Positions 47,716 to 57,426 of a stretch of DNA of 64,000 nt are shown here, piece after piece. The position numbers and the translations under genes are program-made. The notes beneath the pieces are model-generated. The model did no database searches and was not told where the DNA came from. It saw only the letters and a program-made list of their open reading frames with translations. The stretch is from Colwellia sp. Arc7-635. Its GTDB lineage: Bacteria; Pseudomonadota; Gammaproteobacteria; Enterobacterales; Alteromonadaceae. The first letter of the stretch is position 1. The number at the start of each line of letters is the position of its first letter. The stretch lies in NCBI RefSeq assembly GCF_003971255.1, contig NZ_CP034660.1, positions 3,782,001 through 3,846,000 on the forward strand. The letters run 5' to 3'.

Positions 47716-49397
47716 GAGTTATAATTTGTTTACTAGCTATTTTATTATCACTTAATAGCTATGCGTTAACAAAAGTCAGCGCTACGGTTGATAAAAACCC
47801 TGTAGTGGTTAATGAATCATTAATTTTAACAGTTATCGCTGATGATGATATTGACAGCAATGCACTAGATACATCGGCATTATTAAATGATTTTATGGTT
47901 GGTCGTACTTCGGTTAGCTCACAAACCAGCATGATCAACTTTAAAACGACACGTACCACGACTTGGACAACAGTATTAATTGCGCGTAAACCCGGTGAGT
48001 TCGTTATTCCCGCCTTTGATGTCAATGGCGTAAAATCTCAAACAATCGAAATTAAAGCGCTTGCAGCCGACAATGCAACAGCAACTAACCAACAAGATTT
48101 ATTTATAACCACCCAAGTATCTGCTCGCGAAATATATGTGCAGCAACAAATAACATTAACGGTCAGATTACATTTTGCTTCAGAACTAAAACGTGGCAGT
48201 TTAACTGAGCCAACTTTACCTAGCGCTAACATTTTGCAAATAGGTAAAGATAAAGAATCTGAAAATATTATTAATGGTAAACGTTACCGTATTATCGAGC
48301 GTATTTATGCCATCAGTCCGCAACAAAGTGGAGAGGTGATATTAAAGTCGCCCGTATTTTCTGGTGAGATCATCATGCCATCTTCAAGGCGCTCTAATTT
48401 TTTAAGTTTTGCAGACAGTAAACCTGTTAGTGTTATTGGTGACGACATCTCTTTAACGGTTAAACCTATTCCAACACAAATCGATGGTTCATGGTTACCT
48501 AGCGAACTCGTCGCTTTGCATCAAGAATGGCAGCCTGATCCAGCTCAGTTTAAAGTAGGAGAGCCAATTACCCGCACAATCACATTAACCGCAGCAGGGC
48601 TTTCTGAAGCACAACTTCCCGAAATCACCATGACAGTTCCGCAAGGACTAAAAGTTTATCCTGATCAGGCAGAGCTACACACAGGCTTGAACAATGAACG
48701 ATTAGTCAGCCAAAAAGTAGCAAACTTTGCTATTGTTGCCAGTCAACCGGGCGAGTACCAATTACCTGATATCACCATTCCGTGGTGGAACACTGTAACG
48801 AATAAAGCAGAAATAGCGAAAATACCAGGGCAGAAAATTACGGTATTACCCAATGCTGACCTTGCTCCAATACCAGTAGAGCAAACCCCATCGGTCAACC
48901 TGGAAAAAAATATTGCTACGCCAACGGTAGAAACAATTGTCATTGAGCAAAACAGTTTTTTACAGTGGCTATTTCTTGCCCTATGGCTATTAACATCACT
49001 TGCTTGGTATATTTCAGCTAAGCGCTCTGTCAAACATAACGCAGGCTTAAACGAAAAAAATACCAAAGGAAGTAGTACTAAAATAAGTAATGCCCACCTT
49101 TCGATATTAGCAGCATGTAAACAGAACAATGGTGAATTGGCTCTAGCCACCTTGCTGCCTTGGGCGCAATCAAAGTCATCAGAAAACGATGAAAACATAA
49201 CCTTAACAACCATTGATTCAGTAATCGCTTATTTTGACGACAAAGCGCTTGCTGAGGCTGTTATCGAACTCCAGCAAAGTTATTATGGCAAAAACAAAGA
49301 ACCGTGGTCAGGTAATAGCCTATTAAATGCGATACAAGCGTTACATAAGAAGAGTCATAAAACTTCTCAAACGATTGATATAAAAATCAACCCTTAA
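47709..49397 (+). CDS. BatD protein (oxygen-tolerance family)
   Basis: Periplasmic protein of the Bat operon with a signal peptide (to about residue 20), Ig-like strand-rich repeats, and one membrane helix near residues 418-437 (FLQWLFLALWLLTSLAWYIS). A cytoplasmic helical tail follows. The reading frame starts with GTG, overlapping the BatB/C stop by 7 nt. Its role is unproven; from the family it may join the VWA proteins in a membrane complex. It is the last gene of the operon and a long hairpin follows. Confidence 0.87.
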   Translation: MVRVIICLLAILLSLNSYALTKVSATVDKNPVVVNESLILTVIADDDIDSNALDTSALLNDFMVGRTSVSSQTSMINFKTTRTTTWTTVLIARKPGEFVIPAFDVNGVKSQTIEIKALAADNATATNQQDLFITTQVSAREIYVQQQITLTVRLHFASELKRGSLTEPTLPSANILQIGKDKESENIINGKRYRIIERIYAISPQQSGEVILKSPVFSGEIIMPSSRRSNFLSFADSKPVSVIGDDISLTVKPIPTQIDGSWLPSELVALHQEWQPDPAQFKVGEPITRTITLTAAGLSEAQLPEITMTVPQGLKVYPDQAELHTGLNNERLVSQKVANFAIVASQPGEYQLPDITIPWWNTVTNKAEIAKIPGQKITVLPNADLAPIPVEQTPSVNLEKNIATPTVETIVIEQNSFLQWLFLALWLLTSLAWYISAKRSVKHNAGLNEKNTKGSSTKISNAHLSILAACKQNNGELALATLLPWAQSKSSENDENITLTTIDSVIAYFDDKALAEAVIELQQSYYGKNKEPWSGNSLLNAIQALHKKSHKTSQTIDIKINP

Positions 49398-49428
49398 CTC
49401 GTGTAAAACCCTAACCAATATCTAGCTG

Positions 49429-49455
49429 GACCTCACTTAATACGTAAGTGAGGTC
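49429..49455 (+). other. Long hairpin after BatD
   Basis: GACCTCACTTA pairs with TAAGTGAGGTC (11 bp perfect, 5-base loop). No T run follows. It may mark the 3' end of the Bat mRNA or stabilise it, while ECF sigma expression starts anew. Confidence 0.6.
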
Positions 49456-49641
49456 TAGTAAGCGTTTCCAAATAAAAAAGAGCTATAAATCAAGTAGTTT
49501 TTTACTCTCCTAAATAAAAATTTAATGATTATTAACAAATATAATCGAAGATTATGCGCTAGTTGGAATTTCTGTTAACAATCAAGCACTAATTCACGCT
49601 ATAGTTAACATATCTAAAAACCTGCATTAGTGTGAAATTAA

Positions 49642-50184
49642 ATGACAAAGCCTCAGGTCTCTTACAGCATGGCAACAAAACAAGTTAGATACGAAGCACT
49701 AGTAAAAGCATTACATGCTGATTTATATCGATATGGATACTGGCTATGCCATGATAAACATATCGCTGAAGATTTAGTGCAAGAAACATTTTTACGCGCA
49801 TGGCGTGCTCTGGATTCTTTAAAAGACGAAAAAGCAGCAAAGTCATGGTTAATAACAATTCTTCGCAGAGAAAACGCACGTCGATTTGAACGTAAGCGTT
49901 TTGAAATGAGCGAATATGAAGAAGCGACTATTACTGATGTAAAAGCAACCAGCAATGAACAAGAAATTGAAAACTATTGGTTACGTGAAAAAATAGCGAA
50001 AATGCCTGAAGAGTATCGGGAACCGCTAGTTTTACAGATTATTGGTGGTTTTAGTGGTGAAGAAATTGCCAGTATGTTGTCATTAAATAAAAATACCGTG
50101 ATGACACGATTATTTCGTGCTCGCAATCAATTGAAAGAGGCCGTAGACGACGAGCCAAAATTAAGAGGTCTGCACAATGGATGA
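49642..50184 (+). CDS. ECF-type RNA polymerase sigma factor
   Basis: Extracytoplasmic-function sigma factor of 180 residues. Region 2 is ADLYRYGYWLCHDKHIAEDLVQETFLRAWRALDSL (about 30-65), and region 4 is PEEYREPLVLQIIGGFSGEEIASMLSLNKNTVMTRLFRARNQL (about 124-170). A second ATG nine codons on (49669) could be the true start; neither has a strong ribosome binding site. It overlaps its probable anti-sigma partner by 8 nt. No target promoter was identified. Confidence 0.9.
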   Translation: MTKPQVSYSMATKQVRYEALVKALHADLYRYGYWLCHDKHIAEDLVQETFLRAWRALDSLKDEKAAKSWLITILRRENARRFERKRFEMSEYEEATITDVKATSNEQEIENYWLREKIAKMPEEYREPLVLQIIGGFSGEEIASMLSLNKNTVMTRLFRARNQLKEAVDDEPKLRGLHNG

Positions 50185-50890
50185 TTTGCAATTTAGGCGT
50201 AGCATATTAGCTGATCCAAAAGATCGTGATGATGCTATTAATGAAGCCATAAACAATGATTCAGCAAAGAGAAAGTTCGTACAAGAGATTGACAGCCTGG
50301 ATGACAAAATTGCTCAGGCAATGAATATTCCAGTTCCTGATGATTTATATAATAAACTCATATTACGTCAAACGTTGGCCAGCCATCAGCAACAAAAAAG
50401 CAAAACACGCGTTCGTTTAGCGATGGCGGCTTCTGTTGCTTTTGTTATGGGTCTAACCCTTAACTTTATGATGTTTTCTAGTACTTATAAGAATTTAGGT
50501 GATTATGCGATTGCGCATACGAAACATGAAGCTGCACACTTTTCTAATAACGATGCTCCTACAATAACATTAGCTTCGTTAAACGATAAAATGTCAGTGT
50601 TTAAAGGCAGTTTTGATAGTACCTTTGGAACATTAATTTTTGCTGATTATTGTCGTTTTGATGGCAGTAAAAGCTTACATTTAGTTTTTCAGGGTGAATC
50701 AAGTCCGGTTAATGTTTTTATTCTACCTGATGATGAAGCAATTGAATTTGTAGCAAATTTTGCTAATGATGAATTACAAGGTAAGTCTTTACACTTTAAT
50801 CACTCAAACATTATTGTGGTAGGTGATAAAAAAGAGCCAATGAAACAATGGCAAGAACGTGTAAGAAAAAACATTACTTGGTCAATTTAA
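50177..50890 (+). CDS. DUF3379 protein, probable anti-sigma factor
   Basis: 237 residues with one membrane helix (about 75-97, VRLAMAASVAFVMGLTLNFMMF), a cytoplasmic N-terminus of about 75 residues and a periplasmic C-terminal domain. That topology and the 8-nt overlap with the sigma gene fit an anti-sigma factor. The DUF3379 family is known to sit next to ECF sigma factors. The N-terminus lacks an HxxxCxxC zinc motif, so it is not a ZAS-type protein. Confidence 0.8.
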   Translation: MDDLQFRRSILADPKDRDDAINEAINNDSAKRKFVQEIDSLDDKIAQAMNIPVPDDLYNKLILRQTLASHQQQKSKTRVRLAMAASVAFVMGLTLNFMMFSSTYKNLGDYAIAHTKHEAAHFSNNDAPTITLASLNDKMSVFKGSFDSTFGTLIFADYCRFDGSKSLHLVFQGESSPVNVFILPDDEAIEFVANFANDELQGKSLHFNHSNIIVVGDKKEPMKQWQERVRKNITWSI

Positions 50891-51013
50891 GCTAGGTCAG
50901 TTTTAACTAGGTTAAGTTACATAATCCTAGTGATTAACTTACATCACCTTGTTTAGCAGCGTATGTTAATTAACATTGAACAGTTCAAGTAGACTAGGTA
51001 AAAAGCAAACAAA

Positions 51014-51052
51014 TAAAAAGTCGTTAATGAAATTTCATTAACGACTTTTTTG
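51014..51052 (+). terminator. Bidirectional terminator after the sigma/anti-sigma pair
   Basis: AAAGTCGTTAATGAAA and TTTCATTAACGACTTT form a perfect palindrome of over 30 bp, with A run before and T run after. It ends the sigma operon. Confidence 0.9.
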
Positions 51053-51315
51053 TGTCAAAAATATCAGTAAAAACAGCATTAACCGGAGTAAGACTTGATC
51101 CAGTTAATGATCACTCGAAGATGCAGGATTGGGCAAGTCGAGCAAGGGTTAGCACCAAGGCATTGATTGAAGACGAAACCATGGATGGTGAAGGTAGAGC
51201 GAAGCAGGATGCCAAAGCCAAGAGTGGTTGTTCCATTGTCGAAATCAATAAAGCCACAGATGACCCTTTATCGCCCTACCCGAAAGAAGTTTAAGCAAGA
51301 AAACGGCTCCGCGTT

Positions 51316-51519
51316 GCATACAGGGATGTATGTGCTTAGCTTTTGTCTGGAACAAAAAAGCTGTGCATACATGGATGTATGTACTTAGCTATTGTCTGGA
51401 ACAAAAAAGCTGTGCATACAGGGATGTATGTGCTTAGCTTTGGTCTGGAACAAAAAAGCTGTGCATACAGGGATGTATGGATGCATATACTTAGCTTTTG
51501 CCTGGAGCAAAAAAACGGT
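51316..51519. repeat. Four tandem 49-bp repeats with internal hairpins
   Basis: Units start at 51316, 51365, 51414 and 51463; the first three are exactly 49 bp apart and the fourth is longer. Each holds CATACA-NNGA-TGTATG (a perfect 6-bp stem) and an imperfect inverted repeat around AGCTTTTGTCTGGAACAAAA. Loop bases vary (GGGA, TGGA) while the stem is kept. The units are adjacent with no unique spacers. Confidence 0.92.
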
Positions 51520-51566
51520 GCAGCACTTGATAAGGAAATAACTATTGCCTTATCAAGTGCTGCACC
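51509..51566 (-). terminator. Strong terminator of putP
   Basis: GGTGCAGCACTTGATAAGG and its perfect 19-bp complement enclose a 12-base loop. On the minus strand the stem is followed by CG and seven T. It lies about 100 nt past the putP stop. Confidence 0.88.
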
Positions 51567-51668
51567 TTGACCTAATTTTCTAGCTTAGCTCTGAAACTGA
51601 ATCTTCAAGTGGTTTAGGTATAAAGTTCATACCAATGAAGCGTTACCTTCAGTCGAGCACCATTAGTA

Positions 51669-53153
51669 TTAGTGTTTCTCTGCAACTTGGTCGAAGAGTG
51701 CTTCTATCTCAGGTTGCTCTTTCGCCGTTAAACGACTAACCAAGACAATTGCAATGGTTGCCATAATAAAGCCTGGCACAATCTCGTACATCAAAGCACT
51801 TAACGACTGACCATTAATCGTTATTGGCGCATAGATCCACACTAAAACGGTAATTGCACCGGTTAGCATACCCGCCAAGGCGCCATGTCGATTCATCTTC
51901 TTCCAATACAGACTTAGAATCACTAATGGTCCAAATGCAGCACCAAAGCCAGCCCAAGCATTACTCACTAAGGTTAAAATTGAGCTTTCTCTGTCATAGG
52001 CAAGAAAAATAGCAACTAGAGCAACTAAGGCAACGGATAGTCGACCAACAAATACCAACTGTTTATCAGTTGCATTTTTGTTTAAAAAGGCTTGATAGAA
52101 ATCACCCGTTAAAGAACTAGACGTAACCAATAGTTGTGAAGAAATCGTACTCATAATTGCTGCAAGTATCGCTGCTAATAAGAAACCAGCTATCAGTGGA
52201 TGAAATAACACCTGACCTAGTAAAATAAATATTGTTTCTGGGTCTTTAACAGCCATTCCTGTTTTAGCAACGTAAGCCACACCAGCAAAACCAGTAGCCA
52301 TAGCACCAAATAAAGATACAACCATCCAACTCATACCGATTCGTCTAGCCGCAGGAACATCTTCTACTGAACGAATAGCCATAAAGCGCACAATAATATG
52401 AGGCTGTCCAAAGTAACCTAAGCCCCATGCCATGGCTGAAACAATAGCGACAATACTGACACCACTAAATAGGTTTAAAAACTCAGGATTAACCTGCTCA
52501 ATAGCTTGTAGCATTGCATCAGTGCCTCCAACGTCCGATATCGCAACAACAGGTACGAGTATCAGCGCTACAAACATAATACAGCCCTGTACAAAGTCGG
52601 TAAGACTAACCGCCAAAAAGCCACCAAACAGTGTATAAAGTACAACAACACCTGCGGTGATATACAGACCTGATTCATAGGTCAAACCAAAGGAACTTTC
52701 AAAAAGTTTACCGCCAGCAACAATGCCTGATGATGTGTACAAAGTGAAAAATAAAATAATAACAATAGAGGAAGTAATACGAAGTGCACGGGAGCTATCA
52801 GCAAAGCGGTTTTCGAAAAAGTCTGGTAGGGTTATTGAATCATTAGCTAGCTCAGTATAAGTTCGTAATCTAGGCGCGACGATAAGGTAATTTAAATACG
52901 CACCGATAACGAGTCCAAAAGATATCCAAGCAGTACTCATCCCGGTTAAAAACATTGCTCCAGGTACACCCATTAGCATCCAACCGCTCATATCGGAAGC
53001 CCCAGCAGAAAGCGCTGTAACCCCAGGGCTTAAGCTACGTCCCCCAAGCATAAAGCCAGAAACGTCGCTGGTCGACTTTTTATAGGCATATAAACCTATT
53101 CCTATCATAACTAAAAAATATAGTGCCAATGAAATCATTGTTCCTACAGCCAT
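51669..53153 (-). CDS. putP: Sodium/proline symporter PutP
   Basis: SSS-family (sodium:solute symporter) transporter of 494 residues with about 13 membrane helices. The N-terminal FMLGGRSLSPGVTALSAGASDMSGWMLMGVPGA and the motif FGYFGQPHI-like GLGYFGQPHIIVRFMAI are close to PutP of E. coli (502 residues). It takes up proline for food or osmotic balance. No putA lies next to it, so it may serve mostly osmotic needs, as inference. Confidence 0.9.
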   Translation of the reverse strand: MAVGTMISLALYFLVMIGIGLYAYKKSTSDVSGFMLGGRSLSPGVTALSAGASDMSGWMLMGVPGAMFLTGMSTAWISFGLVIGAYLNYLIVAPRLRTYTELANDSITLPDFFENRFADSSRALRITSSIVIILFFTLYTSSGIVAGGKLFESSFGLTYESGLYITAGVVVLYTLFGGFLAVSLTDFVQGCIMFVALILVPVVAISDVGGTDAMLQAIEQVNPEFLNLFSGVSIVAIVSAMAWGLGYFGQPHIIVRFMAIRSVEDVPAARRIGMSWMVVSLFGAMATGFAGVAYVAKTGMAVKDPETIFILLGQVLFHPLIAGFLLAAILAAIMSTISSQLLVTSSSLTGDFYQAFLNKNATDKQLVFVGRLSVALVALVAIFLAYDRESSILTLVSNAWAGFGAAFGPLVILSLYWKKMNRHGALAGMLTGAITVLVWIYAPITINGQSLSALMYEIVPGFIMATIAIVLVSRLTAKEQPEIEALFDQVAEKH

Positions 53154-53375
53154 TTAACCTCCAAAAAAAATTAAAACCGTTCAAATAAATAAATTGTGCT
53201 ATTCAAAAGAACATGAACAATAATAATATGCTGAGTTAATAGCCCATTGCCATGTTTTTCGTGAGTATTAGTATTTATTTGTGTTATAAATAAGATTGTA
53301 ACCTACAAAGTTATTTTGCAGGGTAATAATAATTAAAAACAATCTATTGTAAAATAAGATTAATCAGGAATTTGT

Positions 53376-54596
53376 ATGTATTTCTATGCAGCTAGGCAAC
53401 CAATTTTAGACAAAGAAAAAAACCTGTTTGCCTACGAGCTATTGTTTCGCGATAGCATAATTAATGTTTTCCCTGATATAGATGCTGATGAAGCAACAAC
53501 CAAAATGATCGAGGCTAGTAACTTTAACCTTGGTATCAGTGAGTTTACCGGTAATAAACCTGCTTTTATTAATTTCACCTTAGAAACCTTAATCCAAGGC
53601 TACCCAGAAACATTATCTCCAGAAGAAGTTGTGGTTGAGATTTTAGAAACCGTTAAACCAGGCAAAAAACTATTAGCTATATGCAAAGATTTAAATGAAA
53701 AAGGCTACACTATCGCACTTGATGACTATATTCATCAAACCGTGTGGCAGCATTTTTACCCTTTCATTCACATCATAAAAATTGACTGGCAAGACACTTC
53801 GCTAGAAATGATAAAAGCCGTTAAAGTAGCGATAGCTGAATATCCTCACATAAAACTACTGGCAGAAAAAGTTGAGACCTATGAAGAATACAATCAAGCA
53901 TTAGAGCTAGGTTTTGAGTTATTCCAAGGTTTCTTTTTTGCTAAACCTGAAATGGTAAAAACTAAAAGCTTGTCGCCATCACAGATGGCAATGGCAGAAT
54001 TACTGTATGAAACATCAAAAAAAGATCTAGATCTCGCCAGTATCACATCAGTGTTTGAGCGCGATGTCACTTTATCTTACAAGCTACTACGCTACGCGAA
54101 TTCTGCAATTTTCAAACGTAGAAGTGAAATTTCTACCATTAAGCAAGCATTGGTGATTTTAGGCTCAGCCGAATTAAAACGTTTTCTTGGTTTAATGTTC
54201 GCGTCAAATGTTAATCCAGAAAAGCCATCAGAACTTATTAACTCAGCCATGGCACGCGCAAAATTTTGCGAACTCATGTCCAGCGAAGTTAATCCACCAT
54301 TAGATAACTCAATAGCATTCTTAACCGGTTTATTATCATTAATCGACGCTATTGTTGATGAAGATTTACAAAGTATTCTAGCTAAATTACCGTTAGCGCA
54401 AGAGATAAAAGACACTCTATTAACTCGTAAAGGCGCTTTGGCGTCTTTAATTATGCTAGTAGAGTTCATAGAACGCGCTGAATGGTCAAAAACCACGACA
54501 CTGATGGAATCACTAAGCTTAGAAAAAGATATCGCGGTAAAGCATTACAATGAAGCCATATCTTGGTCTGACGAACAATCAAATGCGGCTAATTAA
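53376..54596 (+). CDS. Degenerate EAL plus HDOD domain protein
   Basis: Signalling protein of 406 residues. The N-terminal EAL-like domain (about 1-205) keeps the fold (YFYAARQPILDKEKNLFAYELLFRDS) but has YELLFR in place of EALLR and ALDDYIHQ in place of DDFGTG. It therefore probably does not cut c-di-GMP. The C-terminal HDOD domain (about 210-400, with YKLLRYANSAIF and STIKQALVILG) is common in non-enzymatic regulators. It may bind c-di-GMP or a partner. A strong terminator follows. Confidence 0.88.
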   Translation: MYFYAARQPILDKEKNLFAYELLFRDSIINVFPDIDADEATTKMIEASNFNLGISEFTGNKPAFINFTLETLIQGYPETLSPEEVVVEILETVKPGKKLLAICKDLNEKGYTIALDDYIHQTVWQHFYPFIHIIKIDWQDTSLEMIKAVKVAIAEYPHIKLLAEKVETYEEYNQALELGFELFQGFFFAKPEMVKTKSLSPSQMAMAELLYETSKKDLDLASITSVFERDVTLSYKLLRYANSAIFKRRSEISTIKQALVILGSAELKRFLGLMFASNVNPEKPSELINSAMARAKFCELMSSEVNPPLDNSIAFLTGLLSLIDAIVDEDLQSILAKLPLAQEIKDTLLTRKGALASLIMLVEFIERAEWSKTTTLMESLSLEKDIAVKHYNEAISWSDEQSNAAN

Positions 54597-54642
54597 CCAT
54601 ATCCACAAGTCCTAACTAGAACAATCAATAAAGCCCTGAAAT

Positions 54643-54676
54643 TAAAAAACCTAATATTTTCATATTAGGTTTTTTG
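54643..54676 (+). terminator. Bidirectional terminator between the EAL-HDOD gene and rfbB
   Basis: AAAAAACCTAATAT and ATATTAGGTTTTTT form a near-perfect stem with a TTTC loop. It works on both strands and serves rfbB (-) about 130 nt downstream of its stop too. Confidence 0.88.
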
Positions 54677-54808
54677 ACTAATGTTCATAAAACTATAAAT
54701 ATGAAAAGAAATCTCATATCCTGAATTACCTTTAAAAATACGCTAAATTAGTCAAACCTTATAAAATAATAAGAGCTAATGAATGTAAGTGTGTACAAAA
54801 TTTTATAA

Positions 54809-55909
54809 CTAAGAATATTGCTCAGCGATCCAATTCTGATACGAGCCGTCCATTACACTTTGCCACCACGCTTCATTGTTCAAATACCAAGCCACTGTTT
54901 TAGCAATACCACTATCAAATGATTCTTTAGGCTGATAGCCCAATTCATTATTGGTTTTAGTTGCATCAATAGCATAACGACGGTCATGGCCAAGTCGGTC
55001 TTTAACATAAGTAATCAGTGATTCAGTGTTCTGAGCCATCGCCGCTTTAGCTTCAGGAAAACGAGTCGCTAAATCAGGATTTTTCACGAATTCTTGTTCA
55101 ACTAATTTTGAAATGGTTTTAACAATATCAATATTAGCCCATTCATTATCACCACCAATATTATAGTTTTCGCCAATACGACCATTTTTTAATACTAAAT
55201 CAATACCGTAAGCGTGATCTTCCACATATAACCAGTCTCTGATCTGTTGACCATCACCGTAGATTGGCAAAGCTTTATCATGCAAAATATTAGTAATAAC
55301 TAAAGGGATTAATTTTTCAGGGAAGTGGAACGGACCGTAGTTGTTTGAACAGTTACTGGTCGTCACATTTAAACCATAAGTATGATGATAAGCACGCACT
55401 AAATGATCGCTTGCCGCTTTACTGGCAGAATAAGGTGAATTAGGTGCATAAGCGGTATCTTCAGTAAAAGCAGGATCTGTGGCCGATAACGTACCGTACA
55501 CTTCATCTGTTGATACATGGTGAAAACGGTGTCCTTCAAGCACACTGTCGCCATCTAGCCAGACTTTTTTTGCCGCTTTCAGCAAACTATAAGTACCGAT
55601 AATATTAGTTTCTATAAAAGCATCAGGTCCAGTAATTGAACGGTCAACATGTGATTCAGCAGCAAAGTGCACTAAAGTATCAATATTGTGTTCAAGTAAT
55701 AATGTTTCAATTAATGCTTGATCACAAATATTACCATGAACAAAGGTAAAGTTAATTTCATCTTTTACACTGTCTAAGTTAGCGATATTCCCCGCATAAG
55801 TCAGTGCATCAAGCACGACCACTTGATCACTTGGATACTTAGCCATCCAATAATGCACAAAGTTAGCACCAATGAAACCCGCACCACCTGTAACTAATAA
55901 TTTTTTCAT
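54809..55909 (-). CDS. rfbB: dTDP-glucose 4,6-dehydratase
   Basis: Second step of dTDP-L-rhamnose synthesis. An SDR-type protein of 366 residues with the NAD motif [11 protein letters not shown] at residue 8, the substrate motif HVSTDEVYG and the catalytic Tyr-Lys pair in YSASKAASD. It is the last gene of galE-rfbACDB and 34 nt after rfbD. Confidence 0.97.
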   Translation of the reverse strand: MKKLLVTGGAGFIGANFVHYWMAKYPSDQVVVLDALTYAGNIANLDSVKDEINFTFVHGNICDQALIETLLLEHNIDTLVHFAAESHVDRSITGPDAFIETNIIGTYSLLKAAKKVWLDGDSVLEGHRFHHVSTDEVYGTLSATDPAFTEDTAYAPNSPYSASKAASDHLVRAYHHTYGLNVTTSNCSNNYGPFHFPEKLIPLVITNILHDKALPIYGDGQQIRDWLYVEDHAYGIDLVLKNGRIGENYNIGGDNEWANIDIVKTISKLVEQEFVKNPDLATRFPEAKAAMAQNTESLITYVKDRLGHDRRYAIDATKTNNELGYQPKESFDSGIAKTVAWYLNNEAWWQSVMDGSYQNWIAEQYS

Positions 55910-55943
55910 AATAATCTCTAATTAATAAACTTTGCTAGCACAA

Positions 55944-56822
55944 TTAGGCTTCACGTTCAGCCTTTAACGCTATCATCATAACTCTTAATTGTGTTTGCCA
56001 ATGCGTTAACGAAACCTCTGGTAAGGCACTAACTAAGCTCGACTTATCTAGCACACTATAATGAGGACGTTTAGCTGGTGTAGGGTATTGCGCAGTAGTT
56101 ATCGGCTTAATGGCTATTTTTTTATCCAGCAAACCGAGCTCTAAAGCAATACTTTGAATAGCAACAGCAAAATCAAACCAGCTTGCAACACCAGTATCAG
56201 TATAATGATGAATGCCAGTAACTTGTTTGCTTATACTAGCAACACATGATTTTGCTAGGCCTTGAGCATAGGTAGGCGTGCCAATTTGGTCACTTATAAC
56301 ACCCAGTTCAGGTTTAGTGGCCATTAAGTTCAACATCGTTTTTACAAAATTATTACCATGCGTTGAATACACCCAAGATGTTCGTAAAATAATGCTCTGT
56401 TCTGGATAAATATCAGTAATTAACTGCTCACCTTGAGCTTTACTTGCGCCGTAAACACCTAACGGATTTATTTCATCGCTCGGCAAATAGGGCGAGCCTT
56501 TATCACCATGAAAAACAAAGTCTGTTGAAATATGCACAAACGGCACAGCTAAGGCTTTGCATGCTTGCGCTAAATGCCCCACTGCTCTCGCATTTAATTG
56601 GTAAGCGTTCTCTACATCACTTTCAGCTTTATCTACCGCTGTATATGCTGAAGCGTTAATAACGCCAGCAACATTGTATTGCTTGAGAGTATCCACTAAT
56701 GCAGAAACATCTTGTAAATCTACATCACCACGCCCAAGACAAACGACAGTTTGCTCAGGTGTCGAAAGTTGGGTTAATTCCCAAGCAAGTTGACCTGATT
56801 TTCCAATAACTATTATTGTCAT
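55944..56822 (-). CDS. rfbD: dTDP-4-dehydrorhamnose reductase
   Basis: Last step to dTDP-L-rhamnose. NAD(P)-binding GKSGQLAWEL lies at the N-terminus, and YGASKAQGEQ has the Tyr-Lys pair. The chosen ATG at 56822 gives the family N-terminus MTIIVIGKSGQL; an ATG seven codons earlier (56843) is also open. Neither has a strong ribosome binding site. It has 292 residues. Confidence 0.94.
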   Translation of the reverse strand: MTIIVIGKSGQLAWELTQLSTPEQTVVCLGRGDVDLQDVSALVDTLKQYNVAGVINASAYTAVDKAESDVENAYQLNARAVGHLAQACKALAVPFVHISTDFVFHGDKGSPYLPSDEINPLGVYGASKAQGEQLITDIYPEQSIILRTSWVYSTHGNNFVKTMLNLMATKPELGVISDQIGTPTYAQGLAKSCVASISKQVTGIHHYTDTGVASWFDFAVAIQSIALELGLLDKKIAIKPITTAQYPTPAKRPHYSVLDKSSLVSALPEVSLTHWQTQLRVMMIALKAEREA

Positions 56823-56880
56823 GTTCTTGTTATCTACCATCATTTATCTATTTATTACTATCTATCGATAAAGCGGAGTA

Positions 56881-57426
56881 TTAGAAAGTGGGCGCATCTT
56901 TAAATAACAAACCTACTTCATCTTTTGCTGACAATGAAGGCATTTTTCCGTCAACTAAAGGCCACTGAATATTTAACGCTGGATCATTCCATAACAGAGA
57001 CACTTCATGCTCTGGCGCATAATAATCTGTGCATTTATACACAAACTCTGCAGTTTCACTCATAACATAAAAACCATGAGCAAATCCTTCAGGTACCCAT
57101 AGTTGACGTTTATTTTCACCTGAAAGCACCACACCAACATGCTGGCCATAAGTAGGTGATGATTTACGCATATCAACTGCCACATCGTAAACTTCGCCAG
57201 AAGTTACACGAACCAATTTACCTTGGGTATTTTTCAATTGATAATGCAATCCACGCAAAATACCATGACTTGATTTGCTGTGATTGTCTTGTACAAAGCG
57301 GCGCTCTGAACAATGCTTAGTAAACTCATCAACCCGAAAAGTTTCCATGAAAAAACCACGTTCATCACCAAATACATTAGGCTCAATTATCTTAACATCC
57401 GCTATAGCAGTATCTATATAGCGCAT
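56881..57426 (-). CDS. rfbC: dTDP-4-dehydrorhamnose 3,5-epimerase
   Basis: Third step of dTDP-L-rhamnose synthesis; a cupin-fold epimerase of 181 residues. The catalytic His is in SHGILRGLHYQ and the conserved Tyr in YKCTDYYAPEHE. Its start overlaps the rfbA stop by 1 nt (TAATG), so the two are coupled. Confidence 0.96.
   Translation of the reverse strand: MRYIDTAIADVKIIEPNVFGDERGFFMETFRVDEFTKHCSERRFVQDNHSKSSHGILRGLHYQLKNTQGKLVRVTSGEVYDVAVDMRKSSPTYGQHVGVVLSGENKRQLWVPEGFAHGFYVMSETAEFVYKCTDYYAPEHEVSLLWNDPALNIQWPLVDGKMPSLSAKDEVGLLFKDAPTF

Larger units (their letters stand above)
50891..51668. other. Gene-free stretch with a structured repeat array
   Basis: About 780 bases. It holds a bidirectional terminator, a 240-bp part with higher G+C than its flanks, four tandem 49-bp repeats and the putP terminator. 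An 80-codon frame from a GTG at 51052 lies partly in the terminator, has no ribosome binding site and is not called. Confidence 0.6.

Noticed and set aside
51052-51294. 80-codon frame starting with GTG next to the sigma operon terminator
   Set aside because: It starts inside the terminator T run, has no ribosome binding site, and its protein (rich in Asp, Lys and Ala) matches no family I know. The stretch looks noncoding, perhaps a dispersed repeat or a decayed gene.
51316-51519. CRISPR array
   Set aside because: The 49-bp units touch each other without unique spacers, and no cas gene is near.
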